Assembly (NCBI RefSeq): GCF_009389715.1
Contig: NC_052394.1
Span: forward strand, 20,958,899-21,022,898
Length of the DNA: 64,000 bases
Source: Phoenix dactylifera
Lineage: Eukaryota > Streptophyta > Magnoliopsida > Arecales > Arecaceae
Reading direction: 5' to 3'
The notes under the pieces are model-generated. The model ran no database searches and was not told where the DNA came from. It saw only the letters and a program-made list of their open reading frames with translations. Within the stretch, counting starts at the first letter, position 1, and each line of letters opens with the position of its first letter. Of this stretch, positions 62,141-64,000 are shown one piece after another. A program made the translations under genes and the position numbers.

Positions 62141-64000
62141 CTGATGAATGATACAGTTAAAATTTCTTTGATATTTTTTTCTTTAAAAAAAGAACAACCA
62201 ATAGACATACTATCAAATTAGTCAATATAAAGTTATTCTATTGTTAACAATGAAAATGAAACCACAATCAACTGATTTTCAAATAATGCTCAGATATGGG
62301 TGTAAAATACAGATGATAACTCCAAACATCTTTTCAGATAGATAACAATCCCCCCCCCCCTCTTTTGTGCAGTGTAGGGTTTCCAGGGGATCAAACAAGC
62401 TGTTGATTAAGTTAAGAATTATACAAGTTGCAGTGCAGAAAAGTGGGCAAAATAGCAAATAATTTTTTGGACTAGCTGGTAATTTTATTATGAAGAGGAA
62501 ATGCACCTTCCAAATGCCAGAAGCGTGAATTTTATCTAGTTACAAGGCTAGCTTCTAAGAGCCATGATCAAACATGGGGACCACTTTCCCTTCATTCATG
62601 TGACAAAATACATATCTAAGTGGAATATCTTACTATTTTATGGCTTGTGGTTCTATAGTTCATCTCGATATCTCTAATAATTAAAGAATATAATGAATGA
62701 TGTGAATCTGAGTCTAAATGAGTCATGACCTCAAGTTGGGAGAGGTAACAACCATCTCTCTCTTCAAACAAGGAGCTTGTTGACCAAAGCACCTAAGATG
62801 AAGCCAATTAAATTTGCAAGTTGCCCAATAATATGCATTATCAGGACTTCCCCGAGTATTTATAGGAAGTTGGGAAAAAGGTAACATTCACAGATTTTAG
62901 CTCACTTGATCTTGACCTCACTAAAAGTAATTCAGTTGGCATAGCATCACTAGCATTATGCACTGTCCTCAACCAGTACCAATAGAGGATTTACTCTGGC
63001 ATGGATTTAATGGCTTTTCCGATTCAAATTGCAGAGCATATTAGAAAGTGCTATCGTCAAAACCCACTCACCCATCCACCCACCCACCACCCCTTTTTTT
63101 CTCTCCATCTGAGAGATAAGTGCCGAAATAACATTATTAAATAGCGCCAAACATTGAAATTTCAATAGAACTCTTTGAGAAGTTAGAAAGAAGCAAGATA
63201 AATATGTTGCTTGCTTCACTCCACTAGCTCAAAGAGAATGAGATATATTAAAAATTCCGATTCTTTTTGTATATCTCATAGTCCTTCAATACTAAAGAAA
63301 AACCATCACCTAGCATCATTACTATGAATATACAGAACATTATTGGTATTCTAAATAAAATTTAAACAATATATTTTTGCTAGCATAACAGTTATTATTG
63401 TCCTGGCATTCCATATTGAATTCAGTTATTAGCATTGGCGCCAAATAGCAAGCTAGGAATTTCCCAGCCAAAAGCTCTTGAATAAATGCAAGTTATGGTT
63501 ATCTCCAGCAAATATATAGTGAAAAACAACCAGAAGGATTAATTAGTAAATGGTAAAAGGAAGGGTGAGTCCATGTACTTCTCACCATGTTAAGATATTA
63601 TAAAATATTGAAAAGGTTTGAGATTATGCAACTGTGTCAAAACAATCTCCAAACTAACATTGATGTTGGCTAGAAATTGCATTAAATACTACAATGTATG
63701 GAGTAGAAAAGCAAATGAGAGGAAGAATACTGTGGTAAAGATATTTGCCAACTCAGTTAAATCTCAACTGTTCTTCAGATCCCTAGGGAGGAATCTACAG
63801 GGAATGCGGCTGAGAACAGATGACTCGGATTGCCCACATGATGCATAAATCAAGGACAGGACTTTGATGGAGATGCCAGAAATATCCCATTCTTAGCGAA
63901 CATAGACTTTTGACACCACTCTACATACAATTTGAGAAATGGCGATGAATTTTAATTTTTTCTTTAATGATTCGATCCATATTGTTTTTGACACCAAAAT
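62141..64000. other. 5' flank of UBC23-like gene
   Basis: Likely holds a 5'-UTR intron, a non-coding first exon and possibly the promoter, but none can be placed with confidence. Short C-run at about 62350. No other gene seen to the window end. Confidence 0.45.

Noticed and set aside
61341-62144. 267-codon plus-strand open frame
   Set aside because: Antisense to the first coding exon of the UBC23-like gene; low-complexity Ser/Pro composition fits a shadow.
63618-63848. 76-codon open frame near the window end
   Set aside because: No recognisable motif or splice context.
1-64000. tRNA, rRNA or CRISPR features
   Set aside because: No tRNA cloverleaf, rRNA gene or CRISPR array noticed; the only rRNA-related DNA is the plastid spacer insert.

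Overview
This window is plant nuclear DNA. Genes are split by long AT-rich introns with GT-AG borders, and proteins carry plastid or mitochondrial targeting peptides. GC-rich first exons fall to AT-rich later exons, which is typical of monocots; a palm-like monocot is my best guess, but the species is an inference. I rebuilt eight protein-coding genes and two host pseudogenes by reading splice sites and checking reading phase at every junction.

Layout: (1) 170-7263 (-), an unrecognised nuclear gene whose two visible exons are separated by a 6.2-kb intron holding a plastid DNA insertion and a LINE remnant. (2) 8979-10182 (-), a decayed MTP1-type zinc transporter. (3) 11.4-13.3 kb, a foldback repeat and a tandemly duplicated LINE RNase H fragment. 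(4) 16501-17372 (-), a two-exon gene for a small secreted proline-rich protein with its own TATA box and a CIF-like DY...PP motif; this is the most novel candidate. (5) 17911-20417 (+), chloroplast CGFS glutaredoxin GRXS16. (6) A 57-base poly-G run, then a Harbinger-like element whose core is a 138-bp tandem repeat. (7) 25176-27229 (+), a 2-oxoglutarate dioxygenase-like protein lacking the usual iron ligands. (8) 28972-36039 (+), ZNHIT3-type HIT zinc-finger gene with seven exons. (9) 37395-38416 (+), a pectinesterase pseudogene. (10) 38881-44626 (-), the alternative NADH dehydrogenase NDA with eight exons. (11) 46155-51160 (+), plastid SUFB with a 3.3-kb intron holding joined rpoB and ndhB plastid fragments. 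(12) 51.7-55.8 kb, a small MITE and a second copy of the Harbinger-like element. (13) 57161-62140 (-), a UBC23/UBE2O-type ubiquitin-conjugating enzyme with seven exons.

The genes do not form a pathway. GRXS16 and SUFB both act in plastid iron-sulfur biology, but their proximity is probably chance. NDA and SUFB are divergently transcribed across about 1.5 kb. The most informative non-genic content is plastid DNA captured in introns (a 4.5S-5S rRNA spacer, and rpoB joined to ndhB) and a transposon family carrying a satellite-like array whose copy number differs (4 versus 9 units) between the two copies here. Family assignments and comparisons come from memory of these families; nothing was searched.
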